Origin: Auanema rhodensis
Lineage: Eukaryota; Nematoda; Chromadorea; Rhabditida; Rhabditidae
Direction of reading: 5' to 3'
NCBI GenBank assembly: GCA_964057225.1
Contig: OZ059894.1
Coordinates: 19,312,476-19,376,475 of the forward strand
DNA: 64,000 bases
Shown here: in pieces, positions 24,713-37,165 of the stretch
How the letters are laid out: the number at the start of each line of letters is the position of its first letter
How positions within the stretch are numbered: position 1 is the first letter of the stretch
Notes under the pieces: generated by a model
Seen by the model: only the letters and a program-made list of their open reading frames with translations
Told to the model about the DNA's origin: nothing
Databases searched by the model: none
Position numbers and translations under genes: made by a program

Positions 24713-27523
24713 TTAATACAAAAATTAGTTATGATCGTTTGAAAAATGATGCATTAGTGTATGTTGAGTTTCCATGTACACTCAACATTGCTTCCAAAAA
24801 CATTTTGACAAAAATTTTTTCGAAAAATTTCAAAATAATTTAGCAAAAAGTAGATGTTTTTAGATTCCTTTTTTCAAGGCAAAGACGATGGACAATGTTA
24901 TTCAACGAAAAAATTAATTCTTCAGGGTGAAAATCGAGGATATAAGTGTGAACTTATATCAGTTGATATCTCGGTGCATTTTTAAGCTAGCGCAAATCTG
25001 CTAACACAGATCGACGCAGCTTAAAAATCCGCATCGAATGCACTATACTACATTGAGAAACGCTTAATACAAAAATTAGTTATGATCGTTTGAAAAATGA
25101 TGCATTAGTGTATGTTGAGTTTCCATGTACACTCAACATTGCTTCCAAAAACATTTTGACAAAAATTTTTTCAAAAAATTTCAGAATAATTTAGCAAAAA
25201 GTAGATGTTTTTAGATTCCATTTTTCAAGGCAAAGACGATGGACAATGTTATTCAACGAAAAAATTAATTCTTCAGGGTGAAAATCGAGGATATAAGTGT
25301 GAACTTATATCAGTTGATATCTCGGTGCATTTTTAAGCTAGCGCAAATCTGATAACACAGATCGACGCAGCTTAAAAATCCGCATCGAATGCACTATACT
25401 ACATTGAAAAACGCTTAATACAAAAATTAGTTATGATCGTTCGAAAAATGATGCATTAGTGTATGTTGAGTTTCCATGTACACTCAACATTGCTTCCAAA
25501 AACATTTTGACAAAAATTTTTTCGAAAAATTTCAAAATAATTTAGCAAAAAGTAGATGTTTTTAGATTCCTTTTTTCAAGGCAAAGACGATGGACAATGT
25601 TATTCAACGAAAAAATTAATTCTTCAGGGTGAAAATCGAGGATATAAGTTTGAACTTATATCAGTTGATATCTCGGTGCATTTTTAAGCTAGCGCAAATC
25701 TGATAACACAGATCGACGCAGCTTAAAAATCCGCATCGAATGCACTATACTACATTGAAAAACGCTTAATACAAAAATTAGTTATGATCGTTCGAAAAAT
25801 GATGCATTAGTGTATGTTGAGTTTCCATGTACACTCAACATTGCTTCCAAAAACATTTTGACAAAAATTTTTTCGAAAAATTTCAAAATAATTTAGCAAA
25901 AAGTAGATGTTTTTAGATTCCATTTTTCAAGGCAAAGACGATGGACAATGTTATTCAACGAAAAAATTAATTCTTCAGGGTGAAAATCGAGGATATAAGT
26001 GTGAACATATATATCAGTTGATATCTCGGTGCATTTTTAAGCTAGCGCAAATCTGATAACACAGATCGACGCAGCTTAAAAATCCGCATCGAATGCACTA
26101 TACTACATTGAGAAACGCTTAATACAAAAATTAGTTATGATCGTTCGAAAAATGATGCATTAGTGTATGTTGAGTTTCCATGTACACTCAACATTGCTTC
26201 CAAAAACATTTTGACAAAAATTTTTTCGAAAAATTTCAAAATAATTTAGCAAAAAGTAGATGTTTTTAGATTCCTTTTTTCAAGGCAAAGACGATGGACA
26301 ATGTTATTCAACGAAAAAATTAATTCTTCAGGGTGAAAATCGAGGATATAAGTTTGAACTTATATCAGTTGATATCTCGGTGCATTTTTAAGCTAGCGCA
26401 AATCTGATAACACAGATCGACGCAGCTTAAAAATCCGCATCGAATGCACTATACTACATTGAAAAACGCTTAATACAAAAATTAGTTATGATCGTTCGAA
26501 AAATGATGCATTAGTGTATGTTGAGTTTCCATGTACACTCAACATTGCTTCCAAAAACATTTTGACAAAAAATTTTTTCGAAAAATTTCAAAATAATTTA
26601 GCAAAAAGTAGATGTTTTTAGATTCCATTTTTCAAGGCAAAGACGATGGACAATGTTATTCAACGAAAAAATTAATTCTTCAGGGTGAAAATCGAGGATA
26701 TAAGTGTGAACTTATATCAGTTGATATCTCGGTGCATTTTTAAGCTAGCGCAAATCTGATAACACAGATCGACGCAGCTTAAAAATCCGCATCGAATGCA
26801 CTATACTACATTGAGAAACGCTTAATACAAAAATTAGTTATGATCGTTTGAAAAATGATGCATTAGTGTATGTTGAGTTTCCATGTACACTCAACATTGC
26901 TTCCAAAAACATTTTGACAAAAATTTTTTCGAAAAATTTCAGAATAATTTAGCAAAAAGTAGATGTTTTTAGATTCCATTTTTCAAGGCAAAGACGATGG
27001 ACAATGTTATTCAACGAAAAAATTAATTCTTCAGGGTGAAAATCGAGGATATAAGTTTGAACTTATATCAGTTGATATCTCGGTGCATTTTTAAGCTAGC
27101 GCAAATCTGATAACACAGATCGACGCAGCTTAAAAATCCGCATCGAATGCACTATACTACATTGAAAAACGCTTAATACAAAAATTAGTTATGATCGTTC
27201 GAAAAATGATGCATTAGTGTATGTTGAGTTTCCATGTACACTCAACATTGCTTCCAAAAACATTTTGACAAAAATTTTTTCGAAAAATTTCAAAATAATT
27301 TAGCAAAAAGTAGATGTTTTTAGATTCCATTTTTCAAGGCAAAGACGATGGACAATGTTATTCAACGAAAAAATTAATTCTTCAGGGTGAAAATCGAGGA
27401 TATAAGTGTGAACTTATATCAGTTGATATCTCGGTGCATTTTTAAGCTAGCGCAAATCTGATAACACAGATCGACGCAGCTTAAAAATCCGCATCGAATG
27501 CACTATACTACATTGAGAAACGC
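24713..27523 (+). repeat. 2811-bp eight-monomer higher-order unit, copy 1
   Basis: Monomer starts are 24713, 25064, 25415, 25766, 26119, 26470, 26822 and 27173. The unit is 3 bp longer than eight monomers because one monomer (25766-26118) has a 2-bp insertion, GTGAACATATATATC for GTGAACTTATATC, and another (26470-26821) has one extra A in its A/T tract near 26571. Both indels recur in copy 2 at exactly +2811, which establishes the duplication without any alignment. The unit begins with the CTGCTAACACAG monomer carried over from zone C1. Confidence 0.93.
25766..26118 (+). repeat. 353-bp monomer with a 2-bp insertion (recurs at 28577-28929)
   Basis: GTGAACATATATATC replaces GTGAACTTATATC near 26006. 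The change disrupts the right arm of the 22-bp dyad at monomer positions 227-248 and lengthens its TA run. It is shared only with the monomer at 28577, where it helps define the 2811-bp duplication. Confidence 0.92.
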
Positions 27524-30334
27524 TTAATACAAAAATTAGTTATGATCGTTTGAAAAATGATGCATTAGTGTATGTTGAGTTTCCATGTACACTCAACATT
27601 GCTTCCAAAAACATTTTGACAAAAATTTTTTCGAAAAATTTCAAAATAATTTAGCAAAAAGTAGATGTTTTTAGATTCCTTTTTTCAAGGCAAAGACGAT
27701 GGACAATGTTATTCAACGAAAAAATTAATTCTTCAGGGTGAAAATCGAGGATATAAGTGTGAACTTATATCAGTTGATATCTCGGTGCATTTTTAAGCTA
27801 GCGCAAATCTGCTAACACAGATCGACGCAGCTTAAAAATCCGCATCGAATGCACTATACTACATTGAGAAACGCTTAATACAAAAATTAGTTATGATCGT
27901 TTGAAAAATGATGCATTAGTGTATGTTGAGTTTCCATGTACACTCAACATTGCTTCCAAAAACATTTTGACAAAAATTTTTTCAAAAAATTTCAGAATAA
28001 TTTAGCAAAAAGTAGATGTTTTTAGATTCCATTTTTCAAGGCAAAGACGATGGACAATGTTATTCAACGAAAAAATTAATTCTTCAGGGTGAAAATCGAG
28101 GATATAAGTGTGAACTTATATCAGTTGATATCTCGGTGCATTTTTAAGCTAGCGCAAATCTGATAACACAGATCGACGCAGCTTAAAAATCCGCATCGAA
28201 TGCACTATACTACATTGAAAAACGCTTAATACAAAAATTAGTTATGATCGTTCGAAAAATGATGCATTAGTGTATGTTGAGTTTCCATGTACACTCAACA
28301 TTGCTTCCAAAAACATTTTGACAAAAATTTTTTCGAAAAATTTCAAAATAATTTAGCAAAAAGTAGATGTTTTTAGATTCCTTTTTTCAAGGCAAAGACG
28401 ATGGACAATGTTATTCAACGAAAAAATTAATTCTTCAGGGTGAAAATCGAGGATATAAGTTTGAACTTATATCAGTTGATATCTCGGTGCATTTTTAAGC
28501 TAGCGCAAATCTGATAACACAGATCGACGCAGCTTAAAAATCCGCATCGAATGCACTATACTACATTGAAAAACGCTTAATACAAAAATTAGTTATGATC
28601 GTTCGAAAAATGATGCATTAGTGTATGTTGAGTTTCCATGTACACTCAACATTGCTTCCAAAAACATTTTGACAAAAATTTTTTCGAAAAATTTCAAAAT
28701 AATTTAGCAAAAAGTAGATGTTTTTAGATTCCATTTTTCAAGGCAAAGACGATGGACAATGTTATTCAACGAAAAAATTAATTCTTCAGGGTGAAAATCG
28801 AGGATATAAGTGTGAACATATATATCAGTTGATATCTCGGTGCATTTTTAAGCTAGCGCAAATCTGATAACACAGATCGACGCAGCTTAAAAATCCGCAT
28901 CGAATGCACTATACTACATTGAGAAACGCTTAATACAAAAATTAGTTATGATCGTTCGAAAAATGATGCATTAGTGTATGTTGAGTTTCCATGTACACTC
29001 AACATTGCTTCCAAAAACATTTTGACAAAAATTTTTTCGAAAAATTTCAAAATAATTTAGCAAAAAGTAGATGTTTTTAGATTCCTTTTTTCAAGGCAAA
29101 GACGATGGACAATGTTATTCAACGAAAAAATTAATTCTTCAGGGTGAAAATCGAGGATATAAGTTTGAACTTATATCAGTTGATATCTCGGTGCATTTTT
29201 AAGCTAGCGCAAATCTGATAACACAGATCGACGCAGCTTAAAAATCCGCATCGAATGCACTATACTACATTGAAAAACGCTTAATACAAAAATTAGTTAT
29301 GATCGTTCGAAAAATGATGCATTAGTGTATGTTGAGTTTCCATGTACACTCAACATTGCTTCCAAAAACATTTTGACAAAAAATTTTTTCGAAAAATTTC
29401 AAAATAATTTAGCAAAAAGTAGATGTTTTTAGATTCCATTTTTCAAGGCAAAGACGATGGACAATGTTATTCAACGAAAAAATTAATTCTTCAGGGTGAA
29501 AATCGAGGATATAAGTGTGAACTTATATCAGTTGATATCTCGGTGCATTTTTAAGCTAGCGCAAATCTGATAACACAGATCGACGCAGCTTAAAAATCCG
29601 CATCGAATGCACTATACTACATTGAGAAACGCTTAATACAAAAATTAGTTATGATCGTTTGAAAAATGATGCATTAGTGTATGTTGAGTTTCCATGTACA
29701 CTCAACATTGCTTCCAAAAACATTTTGACAAAAATTTTTTCGAAAAATTTCAGAATAATTTAGCAAAAAGTAGATGTTTTTAGATTCCATTTTTCAAGGC
29801 AAAGACGATGGACAATGTTATTCAACGAAAAAATTAATTCTTCAGGGTGAAAATCGAGGATATAAGTTTGAACTTATATCAGTTGATATCTCGGTGCATT
29901 TTTAAGCTAGCGCAAATCTGATAACACAGATCGACGCAGCTTAAAAATCCGCATCGAATGCACTATACTACATTGAAAAACGCTTAATACAAAAATTAGT
30001 TATGATCGTTCGAAAAATGATGCATTAGTGTATGTTGAGTTTCCATGTACACTCAACATTGCTTCCAAAAACATTTTGACAAAAATTTTTTCGAAAAATT
30101 TCAAAATAATTTAGCAAAAAGTAGATGTTTTTAGATTCCATTTTTCAAGGCAAAGACGATGGACAATGTTATTCAACGAAAAAATTAATTCTTCAGGGTG
30201 AAAATCGAGGATATAAGTGTGAACTTATATCAGTTGATATCTCGGTGCATTTTTAAGCTAGCGCAAATCTGATAACACAGATCGACGCAGCTTAAAAATC
30301 CGCATCGAATGCACTATACTACATTGAAAAACGC
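27524..30334 (+). repeat. 2811-bp eight-monomer higher-order unit, copy 2
   Basis: Monomer starts are 27524, 27875, 28226, 28577, 28930, 29281, 29633 and 29984. The 2-bp insertion recurs near 28817 and the extra A near 29382. At the variable sites compared, the two units agree except at the tail of the last monomer (ATTGAGAAACG in copy 1, ATTGAAAAACG here). Such agreement over 2.8 kb points to very recent duplication, or to an assembly duplication that long reads would settle. Confidence 0.93.
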
Positions 30335-32791
30335 TTAATACAAAAATTAGTTATGATCGTTCGAAAAATGATGCATTAGTGTATGTTGAGTTTCCATGTA
30401 CACTCAACATTGCTTCCAAAAACATTTTGACAAAAATTTTTTCGAAAAATTTCAGAATAATTTAGCAAAAAGTAGATGTTTTTAGATTCCTTTTTTCAAG
30501 GCAAAGACGATGGTCAATGTTATTCAACGAAAAAATCAATTCTTCAGGGTGAAAATCGAGGATATAAGTGTGAACTTATATCAGTTGATATCTCGGTGCA
30601 TTTTTAAGCTAGCGCAAATCTGATAACACAGATCGACGCAGCTTAAAAATCCGCATCGAATGCACTATACTACATTGAGAAACGCTTAATACAAAAATTA
30701 GTTATGATCGTTTGAAAAATGATGCATTAGTGTATGTTGAGTTTCCATGTACACTCAACATTGCTTCCAAAAACATTTTGACAAAAATTTTTTCAAGAAA
30801 TTTCAAAATAATTTAGCAAAAAGTAGATGTTTTTAGATTCCTTTTTTCAAGGCAAAGACGATGGACAATGTTATTCAACGAAAAAATTAATTCTTCAGGG
30901 TGAAAATCGAGGATATAAGTGTGAACTTATATCAGTTGATATCTCGGTGCATTTTTAAGCTAGCGCAAATCTGATAACACAGATCGACGCAGCTTAAAAA
31001 TCCGCATCGAATGCACTATACTACATTGAGAAACGCTTAATACAAAAATTAGTTATGATCGTTTGAAAAATGATGCATTAGTGTATGTTGAGTTTCCATG
31101 TACACTCAACATTGCTTCCAAAAACATTTTGACAAAAATTTTTTCGAAAAATTTCAAAATAATTTAGCAAAAAGTAGATGTTTTTAGATTCCTTTTTTCA
31201 AGGCAAAGACGATGGACAATGTTATTCAACGAAAAAATTAATTCTTCAGGGTGAAAATCGAGGATATAAGTGTGAACTTATATCAGTTGATATCTCGGTG
31301 CATTTTTAAGCTAGCGCAAATCTGCTAACACAGATCGACGCAGCTTAAAAATCCGCATCGAATGCACTATACTACATTGAGAAACGCTTAATACAAAAAT
31401 TAGTTATGATCGTTTGAAAAATGATGCATTAGTGTATGTTGAGTTTCCATGTACACTCAACATTGCTTCCAAAAACATTTTGACAAAAATTTTTTCAAAA
31501 AATTTCAGAATAATTTAGCAAAAAGTAGATGTTTTTAGATTCCATTTTTCAAGGCAAAGACGATGGACAATGTTATTCAACGAAAAAATTAATTCTTCAG
31601 GGTGAAAATCGAGGATATAAGTGTGAACTTATATCAGTTGATATCTCGGTGCATTTTTAAGCTAGCGCAAATCTGATAACACAGATCGACGCAGCTTAAA
31701 AATCCGCATCGAATGCACTATACTACATTGAAAAACGCTTAATACAAAAATTAGTTATGATCGTTCGAAAAATGATGCATTAGTGTATGTTGAGTTTCCA
31801 TGTACACTCAACATTGCTTCCAAAAACATTTTGACAAAAATTTTTTCGAAAAATTTCAAAATAATTTAGCAAAAAGTAGATGTTTTTAGATTCCTTTTTT
31901 CAAGGCAAAGACGATGGACAATGTTATTCAACGAAAAAATTAATTCTTCAGGGTGAAAATCGAGGATATAAGTTTGAACTTATATCAGTTGATATCTCGG
32001 TGCATTTTTAAGCTAGCGCAAATCTGATAACACAGATCGACGCAGCTTAAAAATCCGCATCGAATGCACTATACTACATTGAAAAACGCTTAATACAAAA
32101 ATTAGTTATGATCGTTCGAAAAATGATGCATTAGTGTATGTTGAGTTTCCATGTACACTCAACATTGCTTCCAAAAACATTTTGACAAAAATTTTTTCGA
32201 AAAATTTCAAAATAATTTAGCAAAAAGTAGATGTTTTTAGATTCCATTTTTCAAGGCAAAGACGATGGACAATGTTATTCAACGAAAAAATTAATTCTTC
32301 AGGGTGAAAATCGAGGATATAAGTGTGAACTTATATCAGTTGATATCTCGGTGCATTTTTAAGCTAGCGCAAATCTGATAACACAGATCGACGCAGCTTA
32401 AAAATCCGCATCGAATGCACTATACTACATTGAGAAACGCTTAATACAAAAATTAGTTATGATCGTTTGAAAAATGATGCATTAGTGTATGTTGAGTTTC
32501 CATGTACACTCAACATTGCTTCCAAAAACATTTTGACAAAAATTTTTTCGAAAAATTTCAGAATAATTTAGCAAAAAGTAGATGTTTTTAGATTCCATTT
32601 TTCAAGGCAAAGACGATGGACAATGTTATTCAACGAAAAAATTAATTCTTCAGGGTGAAAATCGAGGATATAAGTTTGAACTTATATCAGTTGATATCTC
32701 GGTGCATTTTTAAGCTAGCGCAAATCTGATAACACAGATCGACGCAGCTTAAAAATCCGCATCGAATGCACTATACTACATTGAAAAACGC
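30335..32791 (+). repeat. Shortened third relative of the 2811-bp unit
   Basis: Monomers at 30335 (ATGGTCAATG, AATCAATTC) and 30686 (TTTCAAGAAATTTC) resemble the zone C1 unit heads at 23309 and 23660. Then 31037 (CTGCTAACACAG), 31388 (ATTTTTTCAAAAAATTTC), 31739 (AAGTTTGAAC), 32090 and 32441 follow the order of the 2811-bp unit but lack two monomers. The monomer at 32090 has no 2-bp insertion, so this copy either predates that insertion or lost it by exchange. Confidence 0.75.
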
Positions 32792-32953
32792 TTAATACAA
32801 AAATTAGTTATGATCGTTCGAAAAATGATGCATTAGTGTATGTTGAGTTTCCATGTACACTCAACATTGCTTCCAAAAACATTAAATCTGATAACACAGA
32901 TCGACGCAGCTTAAAAATCCGCATCGAATGCACTATACTACATTGAAAAACGC
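32792..32953 (+). repeat. Monomer truncated to 162 bp by a 189-bp internal deletion
   Basis: The sequence passes from CAAAAACATT directly to AAATCTGATAAC at 32883/32884. Monomer positions 93-281 are absent, leaving 162 bp. The 5' breakpoint is at the TTTTG arm of a small dyad. The 3' breakpoint is inside the left arm of the 51-bp dyad, six bases from the 5' breakpoint of the 70-bp deletions. This deletion occurs once in the window and sits at the border between zones C and D. Confidence 0.95.
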
Positions 32954-34583
32954 TTAATACAAAAATTAGTTATGATTGTTCGAAAAATGATGCATTAGTG
33001 TATGTTGAGTTTCCATGTACACTCAACATTGCTTCCAAAAACATTTTGACAAAAATTTTTTCGAAAAATTTCAAAATAATTTAGCAAAAAGTAGATGTTT
33101 TTAGATTCCATTTTTCAAGGCAAAGACGATGGTCAATGTTATTCAACGAAAAAATCAAATCTTCAGGGTGAAAATCGAGGATATAAGTGTGAACTTATAT
33201 CAGTTGATATCTCGGTGCATTTTTAAGCTAGCGCAAATCTGATAACACAGATCGACGCAGCTTAAAAATCCGCATCGAATGCACTATACTACATTGAGAA
33301 ACGCTCAATACAAAATATAGTTATGATCGTTTGAAAAATGATGCATTAGTGTATGTTGAGTTTCCATGTACACTCAACATTGCTTCCAAAAACATTTTGA
33401 CAAAAATTTTTTCGAAAAATTTCAGAATAATTTAGCAAAAAGTAGATGTTTTTAGATTCCATTTTTCAAGGCAAAGACGATGGACAATGTTATTCAACGA
33501 AAAAATTAATTCTTCAGGGTGAAAATCGAGGATATAAGTGTGAACTTATATCAGTTGATATCTCGGTGCATTTTTAAGCTAGCGCAAATCTGATAACACA
33601 GATCGACGCAGCTTAAAAATCCGCATCGAATGCACTATACTACATTGAGAAACGCTTAATACAAAAATTAGTTATGATCGTTCGAAAAATGATGCATTAG
33701 TGTATGTTGAGTTTCCATGTACACTCAACATTGCTTCCAAAAACATTTTGACAAAAATTTTTTCGAAAAATTTCAGAATAATTTAGCAAAAAGTAGATGT
33801 TTTTAGATTCCATTTTTCAAGGCAAAGACGATGGACAATGTTATTCAACGAAAAAATTGATTCTTCAGGGTGAAAATCGAGGATATAAGTGTGAACTTAT
33901 ATCAGTTGATATCTCGGTGCATTTTTAAGCTAGCGCAAATCTGATAACACAGATCGACGCAGCGTAAAAATCCGCATCGAATGCACTATACTACATTGAA
34001 AAACGCTTAATACAAAAATTAGTTATGATCGTTCGAAAAATGATGCATTAGTGTATGTTGAGTTTCCATGTACACTCAACATTGCTTCCAAAAACATTTT
34101 GACAAAAATTTTTTCGAAAAATTTCAAAATAATTTAGCAAAAAGTAGATGTTTTTAGATTCCATTTTTCAAGGCAAAGACGATGGACAATGTTATTCAAC
34201 GAAAAAATTAATTCTTCAGGGTGAAAATCGAGGATATAAGTGTGAACTTATATCAGTTGATATCTCGGTGCATTTTTAAGCTAGCGCAAATCTGATAACA
34301 CAGATCGACGCAGCTTAAAAATCCGCATCGAATGCACTATACTACATTGAGAAACGCTTAATACAAAAATTAGTTATGATCGTTCGAAAAATGATGCATT
34401 AGTGTATGTTGAGTTTCCATGTACACTCAACATTGCTTCCAAAAACATTTTGACAAAAATTTTTTCGAAAAATTTCAGAATAATTTAGCAAAAAGTAGAT
34501 GTTTTTAGATTCCTTTTTTCAAGGCAAAGACGATGGTCAATGTTATTCAACGAAAAAATCAATTCTTCAGGGTGAAAATCGAG

Positions 34584-34591
34584 TATATAAG
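34584..34591 (+). promoter_or_regulatory. TATA-box match made by a single-base variant (14 copies in zone D)
   Basis: The usual GATATAAG becomes TATATAAG, which fits the eukaryotic TATA-box consensus. Starts are 34584, 38444, 42304, 45813, 46515, 46866, 50375, 51077, 53884, 54937, 56340, 57393, 60899 and 63705. All are on the same strand and in monomers with ATGGTCAATG and AATCAATTC. An arthropod-type initiator match, TCAGTT, lies downstream, but its A is only about 22 bases from the first T of the box, shorter than the usual 30 or so. Promoter function is possible but unsupported; it may be a chance effect of a drifting A/T-rich repeat. Confidence 0.2.
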
Positions 34592-37165
34592 TGTGAACTT
34601 ATATCAGTTGATATCTCGGTGCATTTTTAAGCTAGCGCAAATCTGATAACACAGATCGACGCAGCTTAAAAATCCGCATCGAATGCACTATACTACATTG
34701 AGAAACGCTTAATACAAAAATTAGTTATGATCGTTTGAAAAATGATGCATTAGTGTATGTTGAGTTTCCATGTACACTCAACATTGCTTCCAAAAACATT
34801 TTGACAAAAATTTTTTCGAAAAATTTCAGAATAATTTAGCAAAAAGTAGATGTTTTTAGATTCCATTTTTCAAGGCAAAGACGATGGACAATGTTATTCA
34901 ACGAAAAAATTAATTCTTCAGGGTGAAAATCGAGGATATAAGTGTGAACTTATATCAGTTGATATCTCGGTGCATTTTTAAGCTAGCGCAAATCTGATAA
35001 CACAGATCGACGCAGCTTAAAAATCCGCATCGAATGCACTATACTACATTGAGAAACGCTTAATACAAAAATTAGTTATGATCGTTTGAAAAATGATGCA
35101 TTAGTGTATGTTGAGTTTCCATGTACACTCAACATTGCTTCCAAAAACATTTTGACAAAAATTTTTTCGAAAAATTTCAGAATAATTTAGCAAAAAGTAG
35201 ATGTTTTTAGATTTCTTTTTTCAAGGCAAAGACGATGGTCAATGTTATTCAACGAAAAAATCAATTCTTCAGGGTGAAAATCGAGGATATAAGTGTGAAC
35301 TTATATCAGTTGATATCTCGGTGCATTTTTAAGCTAGCGCAAATCTGATAACACAGATCGACGCAGCTTAAAAATCCGCATCGAATGCACTATACTACAT
35401 TGAGAAACGCTTAATACAAAAATTAGTTATGATCGTTTGAAAAATGATGCGTTAGTGTATGTTGAGTTTCCATGTACACTCAACATTGCTTCCAAAAACA
35501 TTTTGACAAAAATTTTTTCGAAAAATTTCAAAATAATTTAGCAAAAAGTAGATGTTTTTAGATTCCATTTTTCAAGGCAAAGACGATGGACAATGTTATT
35601 CAACGAAAAAATTAATTCTTCAGGGTGAAAATCGAGGATATAAGTGTGAACTTATATCAGTTGATATCTCGGTGCATTTTTAAGCTAGCGCAAATCTGAT
35701 AACACAGATCGACGCAGCTTAAAAATCCGCATCGAATGCACTATACTACATTGAAAAACGCTTAATACAAAATATAGTTATGATCGTTCGAAAAATGATG
35801 CATTAGTGTATGTTGAGTTTCCATGTACATTCAACATTGCTTCCAAAAACATTTTGACAAAAATTTTTTCGAAAAATTTCAGAATAATTTAGCAAAAAGT
35901 AGATGTTTTTAGATTCCTTTTTTCAAGGCAAAGACGATGGTCAATGTTATTCAACGAAAAAATCAAATCTTCAGGGTGAAAATCGAGGATATAAGTGTGA
36001 ACTTATATCAGTTGATATCTCGGTGCATTTTTAAGCTAGCGCAAATCTGATAACACAGATCGACGCAGCTTAAAAATCCGCATCGAATGCACTATACTAC
36101 ATTGAGAAACGCTCAATACAAAATATAGTTATGATCGTTTGAAAAATGATGCATTAGTGTATGTTGAGTTTCCATGTACACTCAACATTGCTTCCAAAAA
36201 CATTTTGACAAAAATTTTTTCGAAAAATTTCAGAATAATTTAGCAAAAAGTAGATGTTTTTAGATTCCATTTTTCAAGGCAAAGACGATGGACAATGTTA
36301 TTCAACGAAAAAAGTAATTCTTCAGGGTGAAAATCGAGGATATAAGTGTGAACTTATATCAGTTGATATCTCGGTGCATTTTTAAGCTAGCGCAAATCTG
36401 ATAACACAGATCGACGCAGCTTAAAAATCCGCATCGAATGCACTATACTACATTGAGAAACGCTTAATACAAAAATTAGTTATGATCGTTTGAAAAATGA
36501 TGCGTTAGTGTATGTTGAGTTTCCATGTACACTCAACATTGCTTCCAAAAACATTTTGACAAAAATTTTTTCGAAAAATTTCAGAATAATTTAGCAAAAA
36601 GTAGATGTTTTTAGATTCCATTTTTCAAGGCAAAGACGATGGACAATGTTATTCAACGAAAAAATTAATTCTTCAGGGTGAAAATCGAGGATATAAGTGT
36701 GAACTTATATCAGTTGATATCTCGGTGCATTTTTAAGCTAGCGCAAATCTGATAACACAGATCGACGCAGCTTAAAAATCCGCATCGAATGCACTATACT
36801 ACATTGAAAAACGCTTAATACAAAAATTAGTTATGATCGTTCGAAAAATGATGCATTAGTGTATGTTGAGTTTCCATGTACACTCAACATTGCTTCCAAA
36901 AACATTTTGACAAAAATTTTTTCGAAAAATTTCAGAATAATTTAGCAAAAAGTAGATGTTTTTAGATTCCTTTTTTCAAGGCAAAGACGATGGTCAATGT
37001 TATTCAACGAAAAAATCAAATCTTCAGGGTGAAAATCGAGGATATAAGTGTGAACTTATATCAGTTGATATCTCGGTGCATTTTTAAGCTAGCGCAAATC
37101 TGATAACACAGATCGACGCAGCTTAAAAATCCGCATCGAATGCACTATACTACATTGAGAAACGC

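Larger units (their letters stand above)
17552..25063 (+). repeat. Zone C1: higher-order repeats of 4-7 monomers marked by linked loop variants
   Basis: Markers follow a fixed order: CTGAGAACACAG, then CTGCTAACACAG, then a monomer pair fused by a 70-bp deletion. CTGAGAACACAG lies near 17840, 19530, 21911 and 24298. CTGCTAACACAG lies near 18541, 20226, 22613 and 25000. The deletions lie at 18891, 20576 and 22963. Successive deletion junctions are 1685 bp (five monomers less 70) and 2387 bp (seven less 70) apart. The fourth unit, starting 23309, follows the same order but its ATTTTTTCAAAAAATTTC monomer (25064) does not carry the deletion. Monomers with CGAGAAATTTC occur at 17201, 17552, 19588, 21273, 21624, 23660, 24011 and 24362. 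Confidence 0.88.
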
